Shown here piece after piece: positions 1 to 9,558 of a stretch of DNA of 64,000 nucleotides. The stretch is taken from contig JACKDE010000004.1 of the NCBI GenBank assembly GCA_020633675.1, positions 496,001 to 560,000 on the forward strand, given 5' to 3'. Every line of letters begins with the position of its first letter. Position 1 is the first letter of the stretch. Origin of the DNA: Deferribacteres bacterium (GTDB lineage: Bacteria; Zhuqueibacterota; Zhuqueibacteria; Zhuqueibacterales; Geothermadaptataceae). Below the pieces are notes generated by a model. The model saw only the letters and a list, made by a program, of their open reading frames with translations. It did not search any database and was not told the origin of the DNA. The translations under genes and the position numbers were made by a program.

Positions 1-61
1 GCTTTCGCCTGCGCTCGGGCTGAGGAATCTGATATTTTGCTTATATCCAACTCAGGTTAGG

Positions 62-2416
<2,355 letters not shown>

Positions 2417-2661
2417 TTTCTTCAAAATTTTTGAGATTATGATTTCACGGTTTCGGCCAACTGCGCCGCTGGCGTCCCATATGCAGGGTGAAAATGAAGA
2501 GAAGGTTTGGCTTCATTGCACGGTGGGAAACAGCATTGCCGCCCTACTTAACATCGGCAGATCGCAAATCTCCATGGTGTGATTTTTTGCAATGCAAGCC
2601 CAAACAAGGCAAGCTATATACCACGAGAGATTGACGAGACTCCGGCGCAACGGCCCTGAGC

Positions 2662-3909
2662 TTATGCGCTCTTTTTGACTTTTTCGTACGTAAACGACGG
2701 CAGCGCTTTCTTGTTCACAGTCGCTTCGGTGATTACACACGATTTGACATCCGGCAATGAAGGAGCTTCGAACATCACGTGCAGCATCAACTCTTCCATC
2801 ACGGAGCGCAAAGCGCGCGCGCCTGTTCCGCGACTGAGCGCCTGTCGGACAATCGCTTTCAGCGCATCAGGCTCGAACTCGAGGTGAACGCCGTCCATTT
2901 GCAACAGCCGTTTGTACTGTTTGGTCAATGCGTTTTTAGGCGTCTGTAAAATATTGAGCAGCGCTTTCTCGTCGAGATGATCGAGCGCAGCGACAACCGG
3001 CAATCGCCCAATCAATTCCGGGATCAGACCATATTTCAGCAAATCGTCCGGCTGGACGTTGCGGAAAAGGTGGTCGTCATGTCCCTCTTCCTTTTTCTTG
3101 TTATCCGCGCCGAAGCCAATCACTTTTTCGTTCATGCGGCTTTTAATGACTTTGTCCAGCCCCTCAAAAGCGCCACCGCAGATAAAAAGGATGTTTTTGG
3201 TGTTGATGTTGATGAGGTTTTGCTCCGGGTGCTTGCGTCCGCCTTTTGGTGGCACGGAGGCCGAAGTGCCTTCCAGCAGTTTCAGCAGGGCCTGCTGCAC
3301 GCCTTCGCCGGAAACGTCACGAGTGATGCTGGGATTGCCATCTTTGCGCGCAACCTTGTCGATCTCATCGATGTAGATGATGCCCTTTTCGGCCCGTTCA
3401 AGGTCATAGTCTGCAGCCTGCAACAGCCTCACGAGAATATTCTCGACATCTTCGCCAACGTAGCCGGCTTCGGTTAGGGTAGTGGCATCAGCGATGGTAA
3501 ACGGGACCTGCAGAAAGCGCGCGAGCGTTTGTGCCAGCAAAGTTTTGCCGGTCCCGGTTGGGCCAACCAGCAAAATATTGCTTTTTTCGAGCTCGACTTC
3601 TTCAAATGGATCAAAGCTCTCGATACGCTTGTAATGGTTATATACCGCAACCGCCAAAGTTTTTTTGGCCTGATCCTGACCGATGACATAGTCGTCAAGC
3701 TCACGCTTGATTTCCGCCGGAGTCGGGATGCGGCCATAAAATGGCACGGCACGTTTTTGCATATCTTCGCGAATGATTTCACTGGCGCTGCGAACGCATT
3801 CGTTGCAGATATAGACTTCCGGGCCGGTGACGATGCAATCGACCTGGTTTGAGTTTTTGCCGCAAAAGCTGCAAATAAACAAGCGCTCTTTTTTATTGAT
3901 CTCGGACAT
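2662..3909 (-). CDS. clpX: ClpX, ATPase subunit of the ClpXP protease
   Basis: Hexameric AAA+ unfoldase that recognises tagged substrates and feeds them to ClpP. The N-terminal zinc-binding domain is present with Cys13, Cys16, Cys35 and Cys38. Walker A GPTGTGKT lies at residues 116-123, Walker B is in IIYIDEIDK, and the RGTGARALR sensor-2 segment is near the C terminus. At 415 residues the length is normal. The ATG follows GGAG at a short spacing. It lies 77 bases downstream of clpP on the same strand, the classical arrangement, so co-transcription with clpP is likely. Nothing abnormal is seen in the ATPase motifs. Confidence 0.98.
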   Translation of the reverse strand: MSEINKKERLFICSFCGKNSNQVDCIVTGPEVYICNECVRSASEIIREDMQKRAVPFYGRIPTPAEIKRELDDYVIGQDQAKKTLAVAVYNHYKRIESFDPFEEVELEKSNILLVGPTGTGKTLLAQTLARFLQVPFTIADATTLTEAGYVGEDVENILVRLLQAADYDLERAEKGIIYIDEIDKVARKDGNPSITRDVSGEGVQQALLKLLEGTSASVPPKGGRKHPEQNLININTKNILFICGGAFEGLDKVIKSRMNEKVIGFGADNKKKEEGHDDHLFRNVQPDDLLKYGLIPELIGRLPVVAALDHLDEKALLNILQTPKNALTKQYKRLLQMDGVHLEFEPDALKAIVRQALSRGTGARALRSVMEELMLHVMFEAPSLPDVKSCVITEATVNKKALPSFTYEKVKKSA

Positions 3910-3986
3910 GCTGCTCCATTCGGTCAGTTTGCTCTATGCGAGCTTTGATTTTTGCAAAAATGCCGGCAATTCCAACGATACCGGGC

Positions 3987-4577
3987 TTATTTGTCGCTTT
4001 TCCGCCCCAGCACTTCATCGACAATGCCATATTCTTTTGCCTGGATTGCGGACATAAAAAAGTTGCGATCCGTGTCTTTTTCGATCTGTTCGACTTTTTG
4101 ACCAGTGTGGTCTGCGAGCAATTCATTGATGCGTTCACGCAAAATCAGGATTTCATTTGCCTGAATTTCGATGTCACTGGCTTGTCCCTGCGCTCCGCCC
4201 ATCGGTTGATGCAGCATGACCCGGGAGTGCGGCAAAGCGAAGCGTTTGCCCTTGGCGCCGGCAGCCAGCAAAACTGCGCCCATGCTGGCAGCCTGGCCGA
4301 TGCAGTAGGTGATCACGTCCGCCTTTACAAACTGCATAGTGTCATAAATCGCCAGACCTGAAGAAATATAGCCACCCGGCGAGTTGATATACATCGATAT
4401 ATCTTTTTCCGGATCATCGGCATCCAAAAACAGCATTTGCGCAATCACCAGACTCGCTACCGTATCGTCAATCGGTGTACCCAAAAAAATAATGCGTTCT
4501 TTCAGAAGTCGGGAAAAAATATCATAGGCGCGTTCGCCCCTGCCGGTCTGCTCAACGACCATTGGAATTAAGCTCAT
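3987..4577 (-). CDS. clpP: ClpP protease subunit with Asn in the triad position
   Basis: Proteolytic barrel subunit of ClpXP; 196 residues, normal length, with no long propeptide. The nucleophile Ser98 (AASMGA) and His123 (MLHQP) are clear. The third triad position, equivalent to E. coli Asp171, falls on Asn172 in the segment DTDRNFF; the codon reads AAC. An Asn at this position is known from the atypical Listeria ClpP1, where it alters the triad, but here it is in the copy linked to tig, clpX and lon, so it would be the housekeeping enzyme. Asp168 and Asp170 are nearby. A GAGGA ribosome-binding site precedes the ATG. It lies between tig and clpX on the same strand. Confidence 0.97.
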   Translation of the reverse strand: MSLIPMVVEQTGRGERAYDIFSRLLKERIIFLGTPIDDTVASLVIAQMLFLDADDPEKDISMYINSPGGYISSGLAIYDTMQFVKADVITYCIGQAASMGAVLLAAGAKGKRFALPHSRVMLHQPMGGAQGQASDIEIQANEILILRERINELLADHTGQKVEQIEKDTDRNFFMSAIQAKEYGIVDEVLGRKSDK

Positions 4578-4643
4578 AGCTGTCCTCGCAATATGAAATG
4601 AGTCACTGCATTTGTTGCCGTGCTGGCGCCATGCAATGCGTGA

Positions 4644-5954
4644 TTATTTTTGAATCTCACTTTGTTTCATCAAGTCCTTCCGCGTGACCTTCTTCTCTTT
4701 GATTTTCTGCTTTTCCAGCAAGCTTTCCATCAATTTTTTATCCTGAAGGTCCTCGCGCAGCCGCTCGAGTTGCTGTTTATCATTTTTGGTTTGATTCCAG
4801 GCCCGTTTGAAATCAACCTTGTTCTTTTCAGCAAACTCTTTGACCCACTCCTGAACTTCATCGTCGGAGACTTCGATGTTGTTCATTTCGATCAATTGTT
4901 TTTGGATCAAGTGCCATTTGATCGACCAGATCGCATTGGCTTTGTAGTTTTCCCGCACGGCTTGCTCGTCCAACTCTTCCGGAGAATTGTTGGAGGATTT
5001 AAAGCGCTCGATCAGGTTATCGAGATAGCTTTTCACCATACCTTCGGGCACTTCAAAGGAATTGTTTTTGATGATTTCGTCGATGAGACTGCGTTCAAGA
5101 CTATCATCAAAGCGCTTTTGCACGCTGTCGGAAATGCTCTTTCTGATTTCTTCTTTGAGCGCATCGAGCGACTCATAATCGCCAAGATCTTTTGCCAAGT
5201 CATCATCGATGGTCGGCAAAATTCGGCGTTTGACTTCTTTGATCGTGACCTCGTATTGAACCTGCTCCTGCGGCTTGTCGTCGCCTTCCTGCGGCGGTGG
5301 CGTCATAAAGATCGTGCGCACATCACCCGCCTTAACACCGTTCAATTGACGGCCGAACTCATTCACTTCGCCGCTCTTCTGGCTCAAGGCGATGGTCTCG
5401 CCTTCGAACTTTTCACCGATGACGGGCACACCACTCTGGTCCACCACCTGTAAATCGGCAGTGACGAAATCTTTCTCGGTCGCAGCGTCCTCTGTCACTT
5501 CCCACAGCGCTTGCGATTCCTGAATGCGCTCAAGCTCGTGCTGAATATCTTCTTCATCGACAGCGTAGATCTGCTTTTCGAGCTTAAAATTCTCCAGTTT
5601 CTTCAGCTCAAATTCAGGCTCAACTTCCACGCTGAATTTTGCATTCAAATCGGTGCCAGGCTGATATTGCAGGTCTTCCACGCTGGCGCGGGTAACAACC
5701 TTTAAATTCTCCTGCCGGGCTGCTTTTGCGAACAGGCTTGGCAGAATATCTTCAATCGCCTCAATCTCAACCCGTTGACCATACAGGCGGCGCACCATGT
5801 TCATCGGAACTTTGCCGCGCCGAAAGCCCTCCAGCTTCAGATTTTTTTGCAGTTTTTTTAATGCTTTTTCAAATTCCGGCCGCAGCTCATCCTGCGTTGC
5901 CGTCACATCCACAATTCGACGCCAATTGGCTTCTTCAGTGATCTTAACGTCCAA
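4644..5954 (-). CDS. tig: Trigger factor, ribosome-associated chaperone
   Basis: Nascent-chain chaperone at the ribosomal exit tunnel. The 436-residue product has an N-terminal ribosome-binding domain carrying the GFRRGKVP loop, a central FKBP-like PPIase domain, and a long helical, charged C-terminal domain. The start is set at a TTG: the minus strand reads AGGGAG, five bases, then TTG, and this gives the usual N terminus MDVKITEE. The reading frame stays open upstream to 6110, but that extension runs through the terminator and the tRNA-Leu gene, so it is not coding. It is first in the tig-clpP-clpX-lon series, with 66 bases to clpP. Family is certain, the TTG start is likely. Confidence 0.95.
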   Translation of the reverse strand: MDVKITEEANWRRIVDVTATQDELRPEFEKALKKLQKNLKLEGFRRGKVPMNMVRRLYGQRVEIEAIEDILPSLFAKAARQENLKVVTRASVEDLQYQPGTDLNAKFSVEVEPEFELKKLENFKLEKQIYAVDEEDIQHELERIQESQALWEVTEDAATEKDFVTADLQVVDQSGVPVIGEKFEGETIALSQKSGEVNEFGRQLNGVKAGDVRTIFMTPPPQEGDDKPQEQVQYEVTIKEVKRRILPTIDDDLAKDLGDYESLDALKEEIRKSISDSVQKRFDDSLERSLIDEIIKNNSFEVPEGMVKSYLDNLIERFKSSNNSPEELDEQAVRENYKANAIWSIKWHLIQKQLIEMNNIEVSDDEVQEWVKEFAEKNKVDFKRAWNQTKNDKQQLERLREDLQDKKLMESLLEKQKIKEKKVTRKDLMKQSEIQK

Positions 5955-5974
5955 TGCGACTCCCTGTTTTTGAC

Positions 5975-6002
5975 AAAATAAAACGGGCATTGTCGCCCGT
6001 TT
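5975..6002 (-). terminator. Intrinsic terminator after tRNA-Leu
   Basis: A perfect 8-bp stem, AAACGGGC (5981-5988) with GCCCGTTT (5995-6002), encloses a 6-base loop. On the minus strand it is followed by a T-rich tract (TTTTATTTT). It sits 32 bases past the tRNA 3' end and 20 bases before the tig TTG, so it should end the tRNA transcript and makes tig depend on read-through or on its own promoter. Confidence 0.8.
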
Positions 6003-6034
6003 GAATTGAGTAACGCCATTTCTTGTTGCGAAAA

Positions 6035-6116
6035 TGCGAGAGGGGGGACTCGAACCCCCACCCCTTGCGGGACTAGATCCTAAGTCTAGCGCGTCTGCCA
6101 ATTTCGCCACCCTCGC
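6035..6116 (-). tRNA. tRNA-Leu (anticodon UAG)
   Basis: An 82-base cloverleaf on the minus strand. The acceptor stem GCGAGGG pairs with CTCTCGC, with A as the discriminator. The anticodon stem CTAGA/TCTAG carries the loop CTTAGGA, giving anticodon TAG, which reads CUN leucine codons. A variable arm and the T-loop GGTTCGAGTCC are present. The CCA end is not encoded; the next bases are TTTT. It has its own promoter upstream and terminator downstream. Confidence 0.96.
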
Positions 6117-6126
6117 TAACGCGCGA

Positions 6127-6155
6127 AATATATTGAATTTCGTTTATAATGTCAA
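6127..6155 (-). promoter_or_regulatory. Sigma70-type promoter of tRNA-Leu
   Basis: On the minus strand a perfect -35 box TTGACA (6155-6150) and a -10 box TATATT (6132-6127) are separated by exactly 17 bases. The tRNA begins 10 bases past the -10. The intervening segment is GC-rich (GCGCG), like the discriminator of stringently controlled stable-RNA promoters. The boxes are seen directly; growth-rate control is inferred. Confidence 0.85.
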
Positions 6156-6230
6156 TATGATTTTAGTATTGAGAAAAGGTAAGCTTTTGCAAAAAATAAA
6201 GTTAGCACATCAAAGCCCACAGCACCGTCA

Positions 6231-6614
6231 CTAAAATTCGATCGCATGGATCAGCCGCTGCAGATCATTGGTATATTTACGGTAGGTTTTGCCTGGTGGG
6301 ACCACAACGGCCAGCACGACATTTTCGCCAAACGCTTCGAAAAAGCGGAAGGCCACTTTGCGAAAATTGGTACCTTCCACAAACACTTCCTTCAGACTGT
6401 CGATACCGCCAAGCGTATTGGTCAAGCGCTGGACATCCTGAAACATAATCGACATTTCCGCCAACCGATCCGGATCGACATTGCTGCCCTTGCCAGCCTG
6501 TGCAATCGGCAATCCTTCCCGCGAAAACAGGTAGGCTGCTTCGTAATTGCCAAACTGGATGATGGTCTTCATTTGCTTTTCGATCAAAGCTTGCGGTGCT
6601 TGCTGTTTTGCCAT
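6231..6614 (-). CDS. Roadblock/LC7 domain protein (MglB-like), copy 1
   Basis: A 127-residue single-domain protein of the Roadblock/LC7 superfamily. Such proteins dimerise and act as GAPs or scaffolds for MglA-type GTPases; Myxococcus MglB is the model. The region FGNYEAAYLFSREGLPIAQAG matches the family's opening strand and helix, and the rest alternates strands and helices without a signal peptide. AAGGAT lies upstream of the ATG. It lies 54 bases downstream of the MglA-like GTPase and ends the leftward set. Whether it is a true GAP or only a binding partner cannot be read from the sequence. Confidence 0.8.
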   Translation of the reverse strand: MAKQQAPQALIEKQMKTIIQFGNYEAAYLFSREGLPIAQAGKGSNVDPDRLAEMSIMFQDVQRLTNTLGGIDSLKEVFVEGTNFRKVAFRFFEAFGENVVLAVVVPPGKTYRKYTNDLQRLIHAIEF

Positions 6615-6668
6615 TTCTATTATCCTTTTCGAGACGATAGCATTCGATCAAAGAGTTGCGAGCGTAGC

Positions 6669-7253
6669 TCAAATCGTTTGTTGCACATGCCCAATCACCT
6701 TGTTGATGATGAGCTTGAGCGTCTCGACGACGCCTGTGCCGTCGGTGGCAACCGCTTCGATGGCTGGCACCTTCAGGAAGTTGAGCTTTTTTTCCAATTC
6801 ATTCCGGTTAAAAACCATCGGCAAATCGCGTTTATTGTATTGCAAAATCCAGGGAAAGGATTCCAGGGTCTTGCCTTCGCCGATCAAATTTTCTTCGAGA
6901 TCAAGCAGAGAGTCGAGATTTTCGAGCATACGGTGTTTTTGTGAATCGGCCACAAAAACGACGCCGTCCACTCCGCGCAAAATGATGCGCCGACTCTGCG
7001 CGTAGTAAATTTGTCCCGGAATCGTGTACAGATTAAACTTTGGCCGCATCTCTTTGATTTTGCCGATTTCCAATTGCAAAAAATCAAAATAGAGCGTGCG
7101 TTCTTCCTTGGTTTTCAGCGCGATCAAGTCGCCGCGCACGGAAGGATCGATGCGGTTGTAAATATGTTCAAGGTTCGTGGTTTTGCCGCTCAGGCCAGGT
7201 CCGTAATAGACAATTTTGAGATTAATTTCCTTCTGCGCCCAGTTGATAAACAT
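6669..7253 (-). CDS. MglA-family small Ras-like GTPase
   Basis: A 194-residue cytosolic GTPase. The P-loop is GPGLSGKT at residues 18-25. The switch II motif reads TIPGQ, with Thr where most Ras proteins have Asp, which is a hallmark of the MglA subfamily. The base-specificity motif is NKRD. Family members set cell polarity, position motility or surface machinery, and in other phyla serve as general regulators. It is flanked on the same strand by two Roadblock-domain genes (37 bases after one, 54 before the other), so a GTPase-regulator module is very likely. No motility gene is nearby to show the output. It could be called mglA, but function is not proven by sequence. Confidence 0.88.
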   Translation of the reverse strand: MFINWAQKEINLKIVYYGPGLSGKTTNLEHIYNRIDPSVRGDLIALKTKEERTLYFDFLQLEIGKIKEMRPKFNLYTIPGQIYYAQSRRIILRGVDGVVFVADSQKHRMLENLDSLLDLEENLIGEGKTLESFPWILQYNKRDLPMVFNRNELEKKLNFLKVPAIEAVATDGTGVVETLKLIINKVIGHVQQTI

Positions 7254-7289
7254 CCGGATCGAGACTCCTACTCTGCTTGACGTGACATC

Positions 7290-7805
7290 CTATAGATTAA
7301 AAGATGAGTCGAATGCATCATTCAATAGCGCACTGAACTCATCATCCAACACCTTCTCTGAAATCTGTTCATCGCTCTGTTTGGCATCTTCGAGAATTTG
7401 CTGCAATTCTTTGACAGCCTTGCTGGCATAGATGCGCACCATGCCAAGTGCCACAGATTTGGAAAAGGTAATCGAGAGCAGGAATTCGAAACCGACATTG
7501 CAGATATAAATATTGTTTTCCTCACCTTCCAAAAACAGGAATTTGAAGGCATTTTGCTCCCCGAGCATCGTAGCCATCTCACGCGTGGCAGCGTAATTGG
7601 CAGCATTCAGCGATGAGAAGCCGGACAGATTGAGATGGTCCGGATTGCCGGCATGGGTGACGGCGACGCCATTCGATTCACAAAAAAGCACCAAATCCGC
7701 GCGAGTCGACCTTTCCAGATCCTTGAGAACCCGCGTAATTTTGTTGTACGTCTCTGTGCTGAGCATAAACTGTGATTTGGGCATATTTTCCCTGACTAAA
7801 TCCAT
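7290..7805 (-). CDS. Roadblock/LC7 domain protein, copy 2
   Basis: A 171-residue protein with a Roadblock/LC7 core (about residues 20-135: LKDLERSTRADLVLFCESNG, then IYICNVGFEFLLSITF) and an acidic, probably disordered tail rich in Asp, Glu and Ser. It is longer than and divergent from copy 1, so the two flanking proteins are probably not interchangeable. The start at 7805 has GGAGG nine bases upstream; a second in-frame ATG lies seven codons on. It precedes the MglA-like gene by 36 bases and follows the phosphoesterase by 78, all leftward, suggesting one operon. Confidence 0.78.
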   Translation of the reverse strand: MDLVRENMPKSQFMLSTETYNKITRVLKDLERSTRADLVLFCESNGVAVTHAGNPDHLNLSGFSSLNAANYAATREMATMLGEQNAFKFLFLEGEENNIYICNVGFEFLLSITFSKSVALGMVRIYASKAVKELQQILEDAKQSDEQISEKVLDDEFSALLNDAFDSSFNL

Positions 7806-7883
7806 AGTAACGTGCCTCCATTGGTATCAGGGTTTCTAAATTTGATTGTTTGCATTGGAATTTTTGCGCTTTCGCCAGCAGCA

Positions 7884-8612
7884 TTATTGGCCCAGCGCTA
7901 ATCGCTCTGCAAGAAAAGGCGGCAGGCCGCGATCCAGAATTTTTCTTTGCACTTTGCCGATGTCATATCTGACGCGATGTAATTCATATTGGTACGTCTC
8001 ATCATCGAAAGTTGCGAACGCCGCGCGTGGATCAAGATCGCGGGGCTGGCCGACGCTGCCGACATTGACAATGTATTTGGCATCTTCCTGAAAAACGATT
8101 TTGTTCAGGCGCTGGACTTGAATCTGCTCGTTTGATGATTTGGAGATGATGACCGGCACATGCGAGTGTCCGATAAAACAGCATCGATTGTCGATATATG
8201 GAAAATTCTCGACCGCATCGTCTATCGACAAGATATATTCCCATGCAGATGGGTTGGATGGCGTTGAGTGAACAATCGTGAAGCGTTCGAATTCATGAAT
8301 CAGCGGACAGGACTCCAGGAAATCGCGGGTTTCCTGGCTGATTTGGGCGGTTGTCCATTCGACGGCCTGCTTGGCATACGAGTTAAAATAAGTCACATCG
8401 ACCAGCCCGATGGGAGCGTGATCATGGTTGCCTGCCAAAATGACACTGGCGCGTTCCCGCACCAATTCGATGCATTTTTCCGGATCCGGGCCATAGCCGA
8501 TCACATCTCCAAGGCATAGCACATCGTCGACGTCGAGTCTGTCTATCTCCTGGTAAACGGCTTGCAAGGCTTCCAAATTGCCATGGATATCGGATATGAG
8601 GCCATACCGCAT
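7884..8612 (-). CDS. Calcineurin-like metallophosphoesterase
   Basis: A 242-residue cytosolic protein of the YfcE/bis(5'-nucleosyl)-tetraphosphatase-like group. The metal-binding motifs are complete: SDIHGN (residues 7-12), GDVIGYGPDP, GNHDHA, a histidine in IVHSTPS, and GHSHVP. Such enzymes hydrolyse phosphoesters using two metal ions; the substrate here is unknown. AGGAG lies upstream of the ATG. It is the first gene of the leftward set that continues into roadblock-MglA-roadblock. No membrane segment or signal peptide is visible. Confidence 0.88.
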   Translation of the reverse strand: MRYGLISDIHGNLEALQAVYQEIDRLDVDDVLCLGDVIGYGPDPEKCIELVRERASVILAGNHDHAPIGLVDVTYFNSYAKQAVEWTTAQISQETRDFLESCPLIHEFERFTIVHSTPSNPSAWEYILSIDDAVENFPYIDNRCCFIGHSHVPVIISKSSNEQIQVQRLNKIVFQEDAKYIVNVGSVGQPRDLDPRAAFATFDDETYQYELHRVRYDIGKVQRKILDRGLPPFLAERLALGQ

Positions 8613-8811
8613 TAATTCGCTAACTCCTGATTTAACATAATGCTGTCCAATATACTATTTCAGCGAGGATTGCGCAAGCACTATTTTACATTCGTCGATG
8701 CGGTCTCGACCGTCAAAATACCAGCCAGAATGTGTGCCTGTAAAGGCCCAATCCCGCGGCGCAATCCCAATATTGTAATTGCTCATTCAAAGTAATACAA
8801 TTTGTCCGAAA

Positions 8812-8858
8812 TGACAGGTAACCTGTTCGCGCCTGCTTGCAGGCCTTCAGGTCTGTCA
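8812..8858. repeat. Nested three-part hairpin
   Basis: Three co-axial inverted pairs: TGACAG (8812-8817) with CTGTCA (8853-8858), ACCTG (8821-8825) with CAGGT (8848-8852), and GCCTG with CAGGC around a CTTG tetraloop. It would fold as a long bulged stem. It lies about 200 bases upstream of the phosphoesterase, so it could be in its leader. No T tract follows on either side. Confidence 0.55.
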
Positions 8859-8901
8859 ACTTGCCAGAGAATTTTTGTTTGGGAATAGAATCAGCAATCT
8901 A

Positions 8902-8966
8902 TTTCGGCATCGGCGCATCCAGCCCGACAGATGCACAACAATAGCTTTACAAATATTATGCCGAAA
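8902..8966. repeat. Inverted repeat, 9-bp arms, wide loop
   Basis: TTTCGGCAT (8902-8910) and ATGCCGAAA (8958-8966) are perfect inverted copies 47 bases apart. Purpose unknown. It lies just beyond the leftward terminator at 9042-9078. Confidence 0.4.
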
Positions 8967-9041
8967 AGGAACCAGGCCATTATGATGTCTCATCATCGAC
9001 TTTTTTATCCCATTCCAATCAGCAGCATTTTGGCAATGTAC

Positions 9042-9078
9042 AAAAAAAGCCCACCGGCCATGCTCAAACCGGTGGGCT
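9042..9078 (-). terminator. Strong leftward intrinsic terminator
   Basis: A perfect 10-bp GC-rich stem, AGCCCACCGG (9048-9057) and CCGGTGGGCT (9069-9078), is followed on the minus strand by seven Ts. No protein gene lies immediately upstream on this strand, so it probably ends an RNA transcribed from 9100 or beyond. Confidence 0.85.
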
Positions 9079-9240
9079 GTGTGGTCGCGTTGTCCCGCCT
9101 GTTCAAGACAACGCGTCGTCGGCTGAGGGAGTGGATCAGCCGACTCGGGGGGCTTATGCTGTGGAGGTCACAGGCTTCTCAGTTTTGGCGATTCAATGCT
9201 GCACTTGTTCACTATTGACAGCGCTTTCTGAAATTCGTTG
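9079..9240 (-). ncRNA. Candidate structured small RNA
   Basis: Reading leftward, the segment contains consecutive hairpins: CTGTG/CACAG (9159-9173), a 9-bp perfect stem GTCGGCTGA/TCAGCCGAC (9118-9144), and an 8-bp perfect stem GCGTTGTC/GACAACGC (9087-9114), directly followed by the terminator at 9042-9078. Closely packed stems ending in a terminator, with no gene, suggest a structured transcript. It does not show the conserved cores of tmRNA, RNase P, SRP RNA or 6S RNA as far as can be judged by eye. The 5' end is unknown. Confidence 0.4.
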
Positions 9241-9405
9241 TACAGCTCAAGCATTTTTTGCTGCAAAAAATAGCCGCAATCGCGTGCATGTTGCAATCCC
9301 CGGTTTGGGGGAATTTTAAGCACACCTTGCGCTAAATCGCGCCAGGCGTTCCAGCATCAGCGTACCTTGAGTTGGCAAAAAGGCAGCTATCCCAATTGAA
9401 ACCGC

Positions 9406-9433
9406 TTGCTTTTTTGCCGGGATTCGCTATGTT
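9406..9433 (+). promoter_or_regulatory. Candidate sigma70-type promoter
   Basis: TTGCTT (9406-9411) and TATGTT (9428-9433) are separated by 16 bases. A start near 9440 would give either a transcript of about 73 bases ending at the terminator at 9512 or, on read-through, the mRNA of the DUF6122 gene. Confidence 0.45.
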
Positions 9434-9474
9434 GTGAGTGGTCTGTAAAGGACATCCTGGTCCTGCAGATATTC

Positions 9475-9512
9475 GCTCGGTGAGAGTGGCCGCTTTCACC
9501 GGGCTTTTTTTT
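9475..9512 (+). terminator. Rightward intrinsic terminator or attenuator
   Basis: A 9-bp core stem, CGGTGAGAG (9478-9486) with CTTTCACCG (9493-9501), extends by three further pairs to GCT/GGC and is followed by eight Ts (9505-9512). It lies 46 bases before the ATG of the DUF6122 gene and downstream of a promoter-like pair, so it may act as an attenuator in that gene's leader or as the end of a small RNA. Confidence 0.75.
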
Positions 9513-9558
9513 GTTTAAAACGAATTTGATGCGGCCAACCATTCAATAAGACACAACA

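Larger units (their letters stand above)
8613..9405. other. Gene-free, structure-rich intergenic region (first part)
   Basis: No convincing protein gene was found on either strand between the phosphoesterase start and the rightward promoter at 9406. Short open frames exist but lack ribosome-binding sites and family likeness. The stretch holds a nested hairpin (8812-8858), a wide inverted repeat (8902-8966), and a leftward multi-hairpin segment ending in a strong terminator (9042-9240). These are listed separately. Confidence 0.6.

Noticed and set aside
4650..5453. A rightward 267-codon open frame opposite tig
   Set aside because: Phe/Leu/Asp-rich shadow of the charged helical tig coding strand; no ribosome-binding site.
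5955..6110. N-terminal extension of trigger factor through the tRNA gene
   Set aside because: The extension overlaps the terminator and tRNA-Leu and has no similarity to trigger factor; a TTG with a good ribosome-binding site gives the normal N terminus.
9079..9240. Possible tmRNA, RNase P, SRP or 6S RNA
   Set aside because: None of the conserved core strings of these RNAs was found on the minus strand; left as an unassigned structured RNA candidate.
8931..9319. Two overlapping rightward open frames of 95 and 62 codons in the structured region
   Set aside because: They run through the hairpins and the leftward terminator, lack ribosome-binding sites and show no family likeness.
9168..9356. 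A 62-codon leftward open stretch with a protein-like look inside the structured region
   Set aside because: No start codon with a ribosome-binding site, preceded by an in-frame stop, and no recognisable family; kept only as a weak possibility of a gene relic.
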